The translations under genes were made by a program, and so were the position numbers. Of a stretch of DNA of 64,000 bases, positions 10,801 to 29,243 are shown piece by piece (position 1 is the first letter of the stretch; the number at the start of each line of letters is the position of its first letter). The stretch covers positions 15,410,001 through 15,474,000 of the forward strand of contig NC_054559.1 of the NCBI RefSeq assembly GCF_017654505.1, in the 5' to 3' direction. This stretch comes from Polyodon spathula. Lineage: Eukaryota; Chordata; Actinopteri; Acipenseriformes; Polyodontidae. The notes below the pieces were generated by a model. That model saw nothing but the letters and a program-made list of their open reading frames with translations. It ran no database searches and had not been told where the DNA came from.

Positions 10801-13366
10801 AATGAATTTTCGACATCAACAAAATATTGGAACCAAAAGAAAAACTTTTTTTTTTTTTAAATTCTGCTATTATAAATGTTACTATTGATATTATTATAAT
10901 TATTATTACTGCACAGACTGAAGAACATGAGCAATTCTTCACCCCACCAGTGCTCCTAGAATTAATAATAATACCACATTGATTGCTGTACCTTTGGTGA
11001 CAAGACTTTGATCAATTCATTCAGAAATCGGAACTTTCCAGCTTCACTGTGAAACCTTTTCCCGCAGTTGTTCATGCAGGTCTCCAAAATCTAGAAACAA
11101 AATGTAATAAAACAAACCCTATGTATATTGTATATCTGAAATAGAAACACATGTATAAGAGATAAAGCACATCTCCTGCTCACCAGCCTCTGATCTTGTA
11201 TGTAAACGAGGTGGAAACGAGAACAGATTCTACAATATAGCCTGGGAGACGTGTTACTGAGAGCTGCCCATTGAAGCCAGCCCCGTGACTGGAGTGGCAC
11301 TGCCACTGAACCATATTACTGCAGCCTTCTTGGTACGCTAGAGGCTTCTGAGGTTTTCTGTTTCTTTCTTACAGCCCCCGTATCTGTATTGTTATAATCT
11401 GCTGTGCTAAAAGAAAAAAAGCATGGGGAACTTTTTTTTTCATTATGTGTTACTTTTGCTTAATATACATCCAGTCTGGCATATGTGATACATTATCATA
11501 TTTATACAATAAGTGCGAACACCTTCCCTTTTTAACATTACCTTAATCACCAGGACAATTGTTCAGAGATTCTAGCCCAAAATTGGTGATGACAAAAGAT
11601 TTAACAAAAATTATTAACATGATGTGTGTGTGTGTGTGCGCGCAAGCTGATGTTTTTGTTCTGGTAGGAACATCACACTTATCATGGAACAACACATATT
11701 CCAACATCACTTGTAAAGCAAGCACTTACTGTGAGTGCCTGCAGCGCCTCCTTCTCTTGAGGTGATTGGATTTTATGAGCCAGGAGGCGAGTAGCAATCT
11801 GTGGGCTTAAAAAAGTGAGAACATACCCTTTTAGATCATTTTAACACCTAACACACTCACACAATACAGGAACATTAAGCACACCGGTCCTTGAAATGTG
11901 CAAAACACAAACAGATAATTAATGTACAGAAAATAAAACCTAGATCTCTTTTAGTGCACAAACATGTGAGTTAAAACCGCTGGTGGAGCACCTGGGTGGC
12001 AATCAGAATTAGAATGCATGAACAGCCCTGTGCAAACTTCGTGATTACAGCATGCATGTCCTTGTTAAGTGTGGCGCAGAACACAGTACTGAAAAGGGTC
12101 TGGTTGCTGTGTATACTACAGCATGTCTGGCTGCTTTTCATTTTGGTATAATACACTGTTCACACCGTCCAGGGTATGCAGACAGACTGGTGCATCTGGG
12201 AACATACCCTTCTAGTTCTTTGTTAACCTGCTCATAGAATCCTTTGATGAATTCCCACTTCTCCTCCTGGTTACTGGGGTCTGTGGCTCTGTCTGAAAAC
12301 AGAGAAGGGGGAAAGGCATGACTGTTACAGTATTTGCCTGGATCAAGAATCAAGGGTTGTGAAGCGGATAAAATACACAGCACAGCTGGCTTTGTCGTGA
12401 CAAAAGCCCGTGAAGTTCCCGTGCACTTGGGAGTGGCAGTAAAGAGAAGTGCATTCTGAGTGTCTTTAGAGGACACGTCAGGGATGCACAAAATCCTCTA
12501 CATCGTGTATCATACATTGCATTAGAACTTTCAACTAAACCGTGCAATGCAAGTTTAATACTCTAGTTTCTGGTTTTGAAGGAAAACATGAATGTGCTGC
12601 AGTATACTGCAGCACTCTGTGTACTTCAGCCAGTCGTGCTTCCGGTCGTGTAGTCGTGCAGAAGACTGTGCTGAACTGTGGTCTGCAGCTCCACATCATA
12701 CGTAGCACTTCCTGTTTTTTAATACATTTATATCTCCGTTTACAGTTTACACTTTAAAAGTTTGCTACTTATTCGATGCGTGGCATATCACTTATTTAAC
12801 AATAACGATAAATAATATGATTCACCCACACCTTATTAAACGCATTAACCCTAAACTAACCACATGTCTAAGCATTATTTACATGCTGTATTAAACACAA
12901 AATTAATGAACTCACTAAAAAACGTATACTGTAGCTAATATAGTGGTTATAGTATGAAACAGTGCCAGCTCTAATGTAAAATGCAACCATTTGCAAAAAA
13001 TAATAATTGGCTACTTCCAAAATATACAGTTGCAATGTAAAATCAGTCTACATCCTCAAAACATATCACCTTTGTATTTTACATAGTGATATATAGTGTC
13101 GGATTTAAAAAATCAATAAAAAATACGAATATTACAAAGCTAAAATGCGTTTGTTATTTTTGTTCTATTTACTCTAAAGTTACTGTTCTTCCTGGTTTAA
13201 AAAAAAAAAAAGTTCCACGCTTTAAAAAAAACACGACCCTCCACTGACACTTCATCACACCCCGCCCGGTTTAAAGGTTAATTAAGTTTAATAATAACTC
13301 GCTTAGTTTGAAATGTTTGAAAAACTTACTGAGCCAAGATTCTAAAGTTTCTTCTCCAGCCGCCAT
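3635..13366 (-). CDS. gga2: GGA2, Golgi-localised gamma-ear-containing ARF-binding adaptor
   Basis: Monomeric clathrin adaptor that sorts cargo from the trans-Golgi network to endosomes under ARF-GTP. Coding exons on the minus strand: 13330-13366, 12208-12292, 11730-11805, 10992-11090, 10569-10692, 10380-10480, 9937-10017, 9375-9512, 8142-8223, 6647-6760, 6098-6253, 5643-5701, 5197-5542, 4752-4921, 4480-4590, 3635-3745. All junctions are GT-AG and in phase, giving 1890 nt and 629 aa (human GGA2 is about 613). Residues about 5-145 are the VHS domain (RFLNELIKV, SWTVWLPED), 170-300 the GAT domain (LLKSSHPDDLQAANRLIK), 300-500 the hinge, and 500-629 the gamma-ear (NGFRVMLHFARD, MLLTNPQK). The hinge has a clathrin box LIDLA near 325 and LLDEELMSLG near 355-364. 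I see no internal acidic-dileucine motif, which fits GGA2 rather than GGA1 or GGA3. Start chosen at MAAGEETLE (G at -3 and +4); an in-frame ATG lies 8 codons upstream. The EARS2 and UBFD1 linkage supports GGA2. Confidence 0.93.
4199..4335. repeat. interspersed repeat in GGA2
   Basis: The sequence AGAACATAAGAAAGTTTAC, followed by GCCATTCGGCCCATCTTGCTC, looks like an abundant dispersed fish repeat. A related shorter piece is at 47568-47640. It lies between GGA2 exons 15 and 16. Class not determined. Confidence 0.5.
4400..4457. repeat. (AAT)n microsatellite
   Basis: Tandem AAT/TAA units with two short interruptions, ending about 23 bases beyond the donor of GGA2 exon 15, inside the intron. Confidence 0.9.
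5755..5827. repeat. hairpin next to a 34-base C run
   Basis: GGTGGTCTATACGCAG at 5755-5770 pairs with CTGTGTATAGACCACC at about 5780-5795 (one mismatch in 16). It runs straight into an uninterrupted C run to 5827. It sits in the GGA2 intron between exons 11 and 12. Confidence 0.85.
7760..7831. repeat. (AT)n microsatellite
   Basis: About 36 uninterrupted AT units in GGA2 intron 9. No coding meaning. Confidence 0.97.
8763..9316. repeat. interstitial telomere-like array with interleaved ACACTTACTCTAA units
   Basis: Roughly 550 bases of CCCTAA and CCCTA(C) units interrupted about 14 times by ACACTTACTCTAA. The vertebrate telomere hexamer is clear, but the array is degenerate and has a higher-order pattern of about 30-50 bases. 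It lies in the GGA2 intron after exon 8, ending about 55 bases before that exon's donor in plus coordinates. On the transcribed strand each interleaved unit reads GAGTAAGTG, which resembles a 5' splice site. Confidence 0.95.
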
Positions 13367-13479
13367 GTCCTGCAGACCGTTTTCACGCATAGCGTTCAAA
13401 GCGCCTACTGTACCTTTAAGAGGACTCCTGTTCAATTTTAGGAGGCAGACTGAAGGCACTTGACTATGCATGTGACAGT

Positions 13480-14357
13480 GATTTCATTTGGGTAAGGAAG
13501 TACGCGGAATCTTCTTAGGCAGGGCTTCGTCAGGTTTCTCCAAAGAGAAGATATTTAACTGAACTGAATTTATTTACACAGTAATGTTTGTTTAGGGTTA
13601 TATTCAACCCACCATCGACATTATTTATTTAAAAGGTGTATTGACTTGTTTTTATATTCTGAAATTACAGTAGGTTATGTTTTACTTCGTAAGTCGATAT
13701 TAAAACTATCAACTACACGTGTTGTGTATTTTCTTTAAAAGGCATAATTTATGTAAAACTAAAAACAATGATGGGTTGAGCAAACCCTTTCATGAAAACA
13801 GAAAATTATACAAGGCATGTCAATGAAAACATTTTAAAAAACCATATATTCCCCATCCAAAGAGATACTGTAAATAGTTTTGTGAAAACCAGATAAGTGG
13901 TTCTTATGATAAACCCTTTCAACAGCTTAGCCAAGCAGGTGTCAGTACATGCTGTATCAGCGAGCTACATTCACTCTACATGAACAAGTGCCCATGCAAA
14001 GTTTAATCAAATTCAGGCAAGAGTATTACCACAGTACAGTATCCATTTATCCCTGAGAATCCAGTACATTTACATTCTAAACAACACACTTTCATCCATC
14101 CCACCTAGCTGTCATTCTACAAATTGTATTATAAAAATGTACAACTGAGACAGAATGAACACTTATATTTGTTATACAGTCTGCAAAAATCTCCTTACAG
14201 ACATCCTTCGAATATTTACACATGACAGTGACTTTCATGATACAGCCGACAGTGTTTTTCTTGTTGCATGCCCTTCGAAAAGCTCCCAGAACAAGTGCAG
14301 ACTCCAGGACCACCAAAGTCCACAAAAAGAAAAAAAAAAAACACAAACACACTGACA
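13480..14357. other. GGA2 5' flank and EARS2 3' UTR
   Basis: No exon seen. Minus-strand AATAAA candidates for EARS2 are at 13569-13574 and 13624-13629. These lie only a few hundred bases upstream of the GGA2 start, so the two minus-strand genes are closely packed head to tail. Confidence 0.5.
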
Positions 14358-20121
<5,764 letters not shown>

Positions 20122-20290
20122 GTTGACATTGTATTATTATTGTGAAACTGTTACAGCTTTCCACTTGTAGTTTACACGCGTGTATAGATCAAACTCTAGC
20201 TGCTCCTCTTCCGGCATGCTTGTTCTGAAGGTCTATTGGTTATGATTGTTGTCAATCAGGAGAATGTCTCCGCCTCTTAAAGGAAAATTA
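20122..20290 (-). promoter_or_regulatory. EARS2 upstream region with ETS- and CCAAT-like motifs
   Basis: Immediately upstream of the EARS2 ATG (minus strand) there is an ETS-like CTTCCGG at 20208-20214 and an ATTGG at 20235-20239, which reads CCAAT in the gene's direction. No TATA box is obvious. The transcription start is not visible; the promoter call is from position and motifs only. Confidence 0.35.
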
Positions 20291-22230
20291 CGTCTATTTG
20301 CCAAACTGCTATTTGTCACCTCTTACTAAAGGGTAAGGGCTAAAATGTGCAAGTAAACTTTTCAGAATTAGTTTCTAGCTTTTAAATCGTCTTATGATCA
20401 GTGAACAAGTAGTAAAAGTTGGCAAAAAAAATAAAAGAAACACCAATCAAAAGTAACAGCAGATTTAATATTTAAAAAAAGAAAAAAAAACACAGAGCCA
20501 ATATACAGTAACTTTAAATTTAAATGTATTTTATTTTTCCTTACAGAACGAAAATATATTTTAATATATTGAGAAATATAATGCAATATATTAATGAATA
20601 TATTTCAATATATTGAAGATTACAAAATGTATTATAGAATATATGCCAATATATTTCCATTATGTTGCACAATATAAAAATCATACTCTAATATTTTTTT
20701 GGACATGTTAATACTTTTAAAGTAGTTAGTAGTTATACAAATGCAAAAAAAAAAGAAAAAAAAACATCTCATAAACATTCAAGAATATAAAAGATTGACT
20801 AAAATGATAATATATTGCATGTTAATATATTAACAAAATATATTTTCCTTCCATAAGAGTTTTTATATAATTGTATACAAAAAAGAAAAAGGAGTCAACA
20901 TTGTTTTAGCGTCACTTTCTCAACAAGATAATGTGCTTGGTCTTACATAATTAATTTAAAACCCAGTTTTATCATTTGCGTATATAGTCTCAAACAACTA
21001 TGTTTAACAGTTACTAAACCATCTGCAACACCAATGAAACTGGCATTATAAAAAAAACTAATGCAAAACACATTCCATGTGGAAATTCAAAATATACAGA
21101 CAGAACACCTGTTTGCATTACAAAAACATTTAGTATAATCATAAAGTCCAGCATGTAAAAATATCTGCATCAAACACATTTTCCTGTATTTATTACAAAC
21201 AAATCGCATATAATACACTGATTTATTATCTATAAAGTACATGCATGGGGAAGTAAATAATATTGATCGCCTAATGCAGCCTTAGTAGTATAAATATACA
21301 TGTACATTGTAAACCGAGACAAGGACACATTCTTGTAAGATACAATAAAGGTGCAATGAAGACCTGAAATGTCCATCTTTTGATTACACTAACAATATAA
21401 AATATGGCTTATTTTTTCCTTTGCCTTTAAAAAAAAATGACAGTATTCTATCATTAAAACATTTATTGAAAGTTAGGCTTGTATAGAAATACACTTTTCA
21501 AATAAATGACTCCTAATTTTATTTGTTGTTTTATAAGCACCTGAACAAAGTGTGCAATTGTGAAAAAAAAGAGAATTTCTTTGAAATAATTTGCAAACAA
21601 TGTCTATTTTTTTCGGTCAGTCTTATATCAAGGGTGCATTCTCCCTGATCCTATAAAGAACTCCTTCAGGAGTTAAACCTGACACTAGCCAAATGAGGGT
21701 CCCCCGAGTCCAGTTAAAACATTAAAATACAGTTCAACAAATGCATACAGCATATTGAGCTTATGAGGATTCAATAATATTAAAAATATCAATATCCCCT
21801 ACGAAAGACATTCTCATGTTCAATCCTAATTTGAAGCTAGCAGACTCTTTTAGAGTTAGGTATTATTGCACATCAAGCAATAGCCACAAGAACCCTTTGA
21901 TGTACCATGCGGTCACAATGTCGCTAAAGGGTTGACATGAGAATGCCTCAATCCCCTTGAGGTCTAAAAACTGTGCAAGTTACACGACACCAATTTCTGT
22001 GCAACTTGCACAACTCCTGGTTTCTTCTCACAACCGCTGCTTTGTAATACACAAATACTGGCATTAAGGGCCCTTGTCTTACATTGTAGCGCACAACCGT
22101 AAGGAAACACAATCCGAAATGCATAAAATCTCTCATTCTTGTACCATAAAATTCAAAATCATTGGCCCTCGGCACATTTTTGTGTAAATTAATCTTAACA
22201 TTATTTTTTGTTTGTTTTAAAGGTGATGAG
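20291..22230. other. AT-rich region, probable MFSD11 3' UTR
   Basis: No exon seen. Around 20540-20860 there are many near-palindromic AATATATT words. Minus-strand AATAAA candidates lie at 21462-21467 and 21518-21523, about 0.7 kb beyond the MFSD11-like stop codon. The region separates the 3' end of MFSD11 from the 5' end of EARS2. Confidence 0.45.
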
Positions 22231-25200
22231 TTAATATTCAGGTAAGCCGAGAAGCAAGTCGTTCATCTTCTCTACCAGGAAGAAGCAGAGACTGCCGGAG
22301 AAACCAAAGATGCCCATCACAAAAAGCTGCCAGGACAGCAGCAAATAGTTGCTGTATAAAAAGGCCACTGCAGCACATATAGACTGAAAAACAAAACACA
22401 GTTCATATTACAAACGCTGAAAGCACACACAGAAGCAGTATTACATCAATGAATCTCGTATTGGCGTTCGCCACGGTTATTATAGACATGTTTCTAAGTG
22501 TTGGTGCTGCAGGAGCCGATTATTCTGATCAAGCGCTCCACAGGAAAGAGGTAAGGGGCATTGGGGTTGATTGGGGCCTATTTGCCTCTCAAAGTGAAAC
22601 AAGCTGCTTTGATTTGTGATGATCGCTGCTTTTCTTAAACTCTGCAGAGAACAGCGATCCACACAAACCCAAGCACCTGTTTAGTTAACGTGTTACACTT
22701 TGAATGCCTAAGTACTCTCTTACACAATGACTGTGTACGTTACCTGTATGAATTTGAATATAGCAAACGCAGGGGCACTTTCTTCTGCATACAGACATCC
22801 CAGGATACTGTAGAGCTGGGTATTAAAGCAGCTGTCACCCAGTCCAAGCAAAAAACTACACAACAAGGCGACAGGCACACTGCGGGAAACGAGAAACAAA
22901 CAAGGTATGCCAGTAAAGTACATGCCCCCTCCAGCAAGAACACATGGCAGGTGACAGTACCATGAGAACAATAGGTCAAATCAGACATTTACACAGAGGA
23001 CATCACTATGACAGGCATTAAACACAAATGAAAAAATGTAGCAATCATCTGTGTTTTATTTTCCTCAAAGCTACCGTTTCAAGTACAAAAAACAGCTGAA
23101 GACAAACATCAAATAGTTATTTTCTTTGATGAGCACATTGTCAGGTAACAATTTCCAATTCCCCCCCCCCAAAACCGTCCCCTGCTTTGCCATATCGCTT
23201 TTCATATCTCTCGTAATTAAACTGGGATCGCGCACGTCTGCAGCAGGAATGCTGGTTGTTTCATTGCTGAAAAGATCTGTATTGTTTTGCCACGTTGTCC
23301 TGTGACAGAGAGAACTGTAGGAGTACCTTGGGGTGAGGTAAGACTTGCTCTGGGTGCCAGTCTGCACGACCACGGGCGCGTCATCGGGAATGTTCAGGAA
23401 GATCAGGTAAAAGGCTACGAAATGCACCACCATGCCCAGGAAAACCACAGATGTGCGTCTGAACCGGTTGTTTTTACATAAAAGTCCAAACAGGCCACCG
23501 CCTAAAACAGTCCAAAACACCCACGGTTACCTATTGGCTCAAACTGTTGTGCAGTGCATGTCTATTTCAGCTGAGAACCTACCCACAATTTCACCGATTC
23601 CAACTAAAATGCCCGAGAGCCCAATTAACCCCTTAGCTGCCGCTCCAAACTGTGTGGTAGCCCCGATGCAAGTTCCATAAACTCCGCTGTAAAATGTCAG
23701 CTCAAGACCTGAAAGAGAGGAAAAAGTAAATAGTATCTGCAATGCACTGTACAGTAAATGGACTTTAGAGGCAGCACTACAGCCACGGGCCAAAACAGTG
23801 TGTATAAGAACTGCGCATACCGACTGCAGATCAGAAGACACACGACACCACACTGGTATTATATCTGCTGGTAAAAAAAATAAAAAGGTTAACCCTTTAC
23901 TGCCCTGGGTATGTTCCCATACCTATTTACTGCTTCTTTTCACAATGCCCAATATATTGGACACTGGGCAGCAAAGGGTTAATGGCAAGCAAGTCCCTGA
24001 CCTGTAAGCTTATGCATTGCAGTATTTAATGCAGCTCTGTGTTTTACTCTACTTACCACTGTACGCCATACAGAAACTGAGGAGCAGTATGGTTTTTGTG
24101 CCAAACAGTTTCAGCATTGTCACTGGGGGGAAAATAAAGGGATGCAATTTACTGACCAACCTGTGTATTTCTGTTGAGACCTTTATCAAATTCAAGAGGG
24201 GCATCCTTAAATATTCATGTTGTAAATGTTATTTTTAAAATAGTAAAAACCACATGCACCTTTGAGAGAAGAGAGTATTTAAAATGATGCATACTGAACT
24301 CAGTGGTGAGCCCTCTGACTGTAGGCACTGTTCTTTCTTTATACCTGTGAGGGAATCAAAAAGTTTGTCAGAATTGCTTTGTTATTGCAAACAGGCCACA
24401 ATACCACATGTACTGGAGCTGCGGTATTATTGTTGAGCTGCAGGGGTAGCTTGTGTTAAGCAGCTGGGGATCTGAGTGTCTCCATTCCTGTACATGCACG
24501 GTTTCACTTGCTTTACGTACACAGCACAGGCCGGAAGCAAGGAATCGTCTTCTTCTTCTTCCTTCAAAGGTTCTTCTCGACCCCCGGTCTTTCGTAAAAC
24601 AACAAAACTCATTGTCCCCAACAGAGAAAGGACCAGAAGAATTATAAATAGAGTCCTTCTGTCAGTGTCTGCAAAGAAACAAAATCACACAAACAACACC
24701 AATGTAACTGGCTCAGAAGCTCTATGGTGTGCAGTATACCAATGCTGAATTTAACATGTGATACAATGAGGTCTGTGTTAATGATCTAGACTGTGCTGCA
24801 GTGTCCAGCTGACTTTATAAAATCAGGGATCAGCTACTGTATCCTGGATACAGCACATGGCTGATAACCTCAGAATTCCAATGAAGTAGCTCAGATGGGG
24901 GCATTACCTGTGACAGCGGCTATCTCATTCCACTCCAAATAAATGTAGAGATTTCCAAACAGCATGCTAGGGTTGAAAGATAATACAACAGTGAGAAACG
25001 GGGGCGGCTGATGAGTTCGGCTTATTATACGCTTCCAGACCAAAATGCAGATCAACCAAGTGACATAAAGTGTGCATCCTGGCTTAGGCTGGTAGCTGGT
25101 ATTGTCTGTGGGATGTGACTTTTCCCAACAGGCCCTTCTTCCAGTTGAAGTTGAACAAGCAACACCTGCAGCATGTATACTCTCTTAAAGAATGCAGGTG

Positions 25201-28200
25201 ATTGTAATTAAACACATACTGCACCTGTGCAATGAACCCATTATTACCTGCACTGCAGGAGGGCCCAAAACAGCCCTGTGTTCCTGTTGATGGTATCTGC
25301 ATCTGAGTTCAGAACAAGAAAGTTCCCCTGAGCTGTCCATAGCACTGTTAAAACAGCAGACTGTTACCACATGCACCCTCACACTCAAACAACAGCTGAG
25401 CAGCATGATCTCAAGGGTCAAGCTCCAAACAGACACAGAGGTGAAAGTACCATGTTCACCAGGAAGGGCAGGGGGGCATAAACAGGGCCTGCTCTCAGTT
25501 CCTCCACTGCCCTATATCACACTGCATTGTCTGTCTCTTTTCAGTCTTCATTTCCACTGCAGTACTCTGCACTGTGGTCGTCTGCACTGTACACTGGTAT
25601 GTGGCACCGTTAGGGTTGTGTTGAGGTGGCTGCTCCTGTGCCACCACTGACACTTACAACAGACCCATTGAACTTCCATTGTTGTGCCACTGTGTCTCCA
25701 CTTAATCATTTGGTAAGGGAACATACCAATCGATATTCACAGCTTGTAGTATTTCATGCTTTTCAGATCTTAATACCATTATCAACATAAATCTTCAAAC
25801 ATTTACTTTGTATTACTATTAATTATAGTTTCTCTGGTAATAAAAGTACTGCTTGCAAACAGTTGCCTTGGCGAAGGGTTATGTTTGCTGTGCCCAAGTC
25901 CTCCTGATATTGCTGGCTGCTGGTCAGCTGACACACTTTAAATAAGGCAGAGCTGGTAAATCATTTGAGGAATATTATGAATTCCAGATCAGCTGGTTTT
26001 CAATTACTTCTCCAGAATTACATTTTCCATTGTTAGTATAAAGCTGAAAAGCAGATCGACTCTTAAAAAACAATACTTTTAAAATGTCACATTTGCACAA
26101 CTTGATCAGAAACATGATGTGTCTGCAAGTCTATGTATACAACTAATACCTAGGAACCCTAGTATAACATACCAACAAAAGATAATCGTAAAGACCTACT
26201 TTCCCTACATGAATACAAAGCCTAAATACATCAAAATTAAATCAGAAAAAATACATATCATTATATGTTAATGAAAATAGTAAGTATTTAGGTTGAATAT
26301 GATTTTCAATAGGCAAGAAGACATGGTTACTTACCAGCAGCTCCTATTCCAATCAGTACAGAAGTCAAGTAAAAGGACCATGTTGCCGGAGAGATGAACA
26401 CAGCTATATAACCACTGGACAGCAATGAGTGACATAAAAAAAAGCCATTAGGTTCAGAATAGAAACTGTTACAGTTATATGGGGCGGGGTGGGGCGAGGA
26501 CCCCGCTCCACCCCGCGGGCGGGGTTTCAGGTGTGCTTACCTATATAAAAGTCCACTGAATATCATAGACAACCTGGGTCCAATAGAAGCCACAATGGAG
26601 GGGGCTATTAGATTAGAGGCTGAAAACACCCCATATATAATAGCTAGACTGTCAAAAAACAAAACACATTAAGATGTAAGAGACAAACACAGTATGTTTA
26701 TTATTATTAACATTTGCTTGCCTGTTTTAATTATTGCAGACTCAGATGCTGTGTTACTCCCTGAGTTTTCAATCAGTGAGCTCTCTAGAGCAGGATATAT
26801 CTGTATACAATGGTAAGCACATGACATTACCATTCACTGTTAAAGAAACCAGCCTTTGTTGGATGAAGCACTGCATTGTTTTGCTTCAGAAACAGGAAGA
26901 CTGCACACAAGTGCCAACTACAGTCCACATAAAGGGAAAATGTCCAACTTCAGTGGGATTGGACTCTTACCTGTTGTAGCCACTTCCTTGAAAAGTGGAG
27001 TTTGACAAGCTTTTTATAACCGTTTGCTGAAAAGAAAAGGCAAGACAGGAATTCAGAGCCCTTTATCCAAGGGCTGCATAAACTGAAAGGAAGCTACTAT
27101 AAGATAAATTAGCTAGTAACAAACGATCAACTGTAATGGTCGCTATTCATTTCTAGCGATTGAAAAGCCATTAGCAGAATAACTTTTTAACAGTATCACA
27201 TGAACACATCCGTTTGTATAATGCAGTGTTTTGTTTAAAGTGTTGGGGAGAGAGAAAAGGCCATGATAGATACTTGACCTGCTGTGCATCACAAGGAAAT
27301 TCCACATTTCCACGTCTCCACTGAACGTGAAAGCCCAGAGTTAACTTTGCCTTTTATTTCTGGAGAGGGTGCTGGATCACATCGTAAGACGTTGTATCTA
27401 TTCAATGCAATCTGGAGATCAAAGGTATGGACCCAGTAACAGCAATCACGTGCTGTATCCTCAATTTATTAGCTGCTAGTTCCAAGAGACAAACTTTTGG
27501 AAACGAACCAACTCAAGCTTCAGAGACCAGATAAGCCATTAAGTCATGACTATTCTCAAATCTCCGCACTCACATGACCGCTTATCCCTGAAGGGAAGGG
27601 AAGGGAACGGAAGAAGTCAGGAGAGGGGCGGCGGCAGCCAGTGCATATTTGCGTGAATATTAGTTAATAACGCAAAACTAAAAGAAAGTCAAGTAGACAA
27701 ACGTTTTGGAATCGTTCTTTCTTTAGTGCGCTCTTTGTCTAATTCTGATTGCGCGTTTTAAAGTTTAAATATATATTTTTAAACGTTTGTATATTTATTA
27801 CTTTAACGACATTCTTTATCGCAAGTGATCAAAATCAGTTCAATAAGAAGTGTACTGATCTGACCTGTTAATGTTTAACTTGTTTTTGTTTGTTCGTTTG
27901 TTTGTTTACAAGTAAGAATACAATTACAAAACAAAGATTTGCATATCAAGCCACTGAAGCAGTTTCTGTCATAAATGAGCCTCAAACAAATATTCAGCAC
28001 AGTACATTAGAACGGAAATGTTGGGAGTGTTGCAGGTTATCACGCTGTAACTACTGTGTTTCACTGGTTTCTGGTCATCCCCCCTTCTTTGAAGTAAATA
28101 AATAAATACTGATATTTCTCAAGCTGCACTATCAGGGCTCCATCAATACAGTAATAAACCGTTTCAGAAATATCACGTTTCAGAAAATCACTGCACTACA

Positions 28201-28496
28201 AAACAAGCCGCGATCCGGATTTTACCAAGTGAAACACTTCATTTCAAAACAAAGTATGCAAACAGTTTACACTGTTACCAGTACAACACTGTTGTATCTT
28301 ACAAGCCATAGAAACTTAAACGCTTTGAGCATAGTTTAACACTGTAAATAATACAGCTAACCTCACCAGGTCTGTCAGTTCAGTTCAACACACTCAGTGT
28401 ACTCACTTCAGTGTTTCCACATGTTGTAAACGCGGTAAAAATCAGCATAAATCCGATTCCCAGAATCACCACATTAAACAACCGGAGGTCTGCCAT
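22231..28496 (-). CDS. mfsd11: MFSD11-type UNC93-like major facilitator protein
   Basis: Orphan multi-pass membrane protein of the UNC93/MFS fold; substrate unknown. Coding exons: 28407-28496, 26971-27026, 26541-26648, 26335-26414, 25248-25344, 24908-24966, 24521-24668, 24295-24344, 24057-24122, 23583-23708, 23327-23501, 22744-22879, 22231-22383; 1344 nt, 447 aa, matching MFSD11 (about 449). Diagnostic blocks: MADLRLFNVVILGIGFM at the N-terminus then CGNTE; AIIYGVFSASNLIAPS; LWTAQGN; GLELTFYSGVYGTCIGAT; GIGEIVG; HFVAFYLIFLN; LLGLGDSCFNTQLYSILG; and ESAPAFAIFKFIQ. There is an N-glycosylation sequon NST near residue 39 in the first extracellular loop. The acidic cytosolic segment (EEEEDD, exon 7) lies between the two halves. 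The 50-nt exon 24295-24344 was inferred because it alone reconciles the phases of its neighbours; it is the least certain part. Confidence 0.88.
26481..26525. repeat. GC-rich imperfect palindrome with G runs
   Basis: GGGGCGGGGTGGGGCG is followed by CCCCGCTCCACCCCGC, so it can fold into a hairpin or a G-quadruplex. It stands alone in AT-rich intron sequence, 16 bases from the donor end of MFSD11 exon 3. Confidence 0.8.
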
Positions 28497-29243
28497 AATA
28501 CTAATAGATTAGCTCCTGATATTCTGTATATAGTAATAATAATAACAAAAAAAATCTTAACTGAAGGTTTACATAAACCTTAAATTCCAAAAATGTTGTA
28601 CGTCTGATTGCCGCTTGTCGCTGAAGTCTGCACTAACGCCAATTATCTAGCGTAGTGAAACCTATATTTAACCAGGAAGGCAAAAATGTTTGCGCACGTC
28701 GTTTCAAGAATAGGACTCTGCGATTATTTTTTTGCGCTGTTTGCGTCGACCTTCTTAAAAAATACAGTAACCCAAAATCTGGGCAGTGTTTTCTTTTTTT
28801 TTTCTTTGTTTTAATATTTGTTATTTCTTAAAAACACGTCGCTGTACCTTCTAAGGGGCGGTGTGTGTGTAAACCACCTTTTGGGACAATCAATTTAATA
28901 AGTGTATTTGTGACAGCCAACTGAAATTGGGTACAATTTTACATTGTTAAAATTACAAATACAACTTTGTATTTGTTGTACTTTTGGAGGAAAAAAAAAA
29001 CACCAACATGACACTAATGGGCTCAAAGCCAGAGAAAATAAAAACATGCATGAAATCCTTTTAAAGCGCAGCCACAGGTTTCGGTACAGTAACCCAGGGC
29101 ACTGAACTTCAGTGCGTGGTTTCTCGTGTTTTTTTTGTTCGCTTTTTTGTAATAGAAACGCCTGATCACCACGGAAGCCGCGTTGCTCAATCGTCAGCAC
29201 GCACGTTTCCCAGAAGGCGTATCGCGTATTGTACACAATCATC
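28497..29243. promoter_or_regulatory. divergent promoter between MFSD11 and UBFD1
   Basis: The two start codons face away from each other 747 bases apart. An ETS-like CGGAAG is at 29172-29177 and a TTCCCAGAAGGC word near 29210. No TATA box was noticed near either start. A bidirectional promoter is inferred from the layout; the transcription starts are not visible. Confidence 0.5.
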
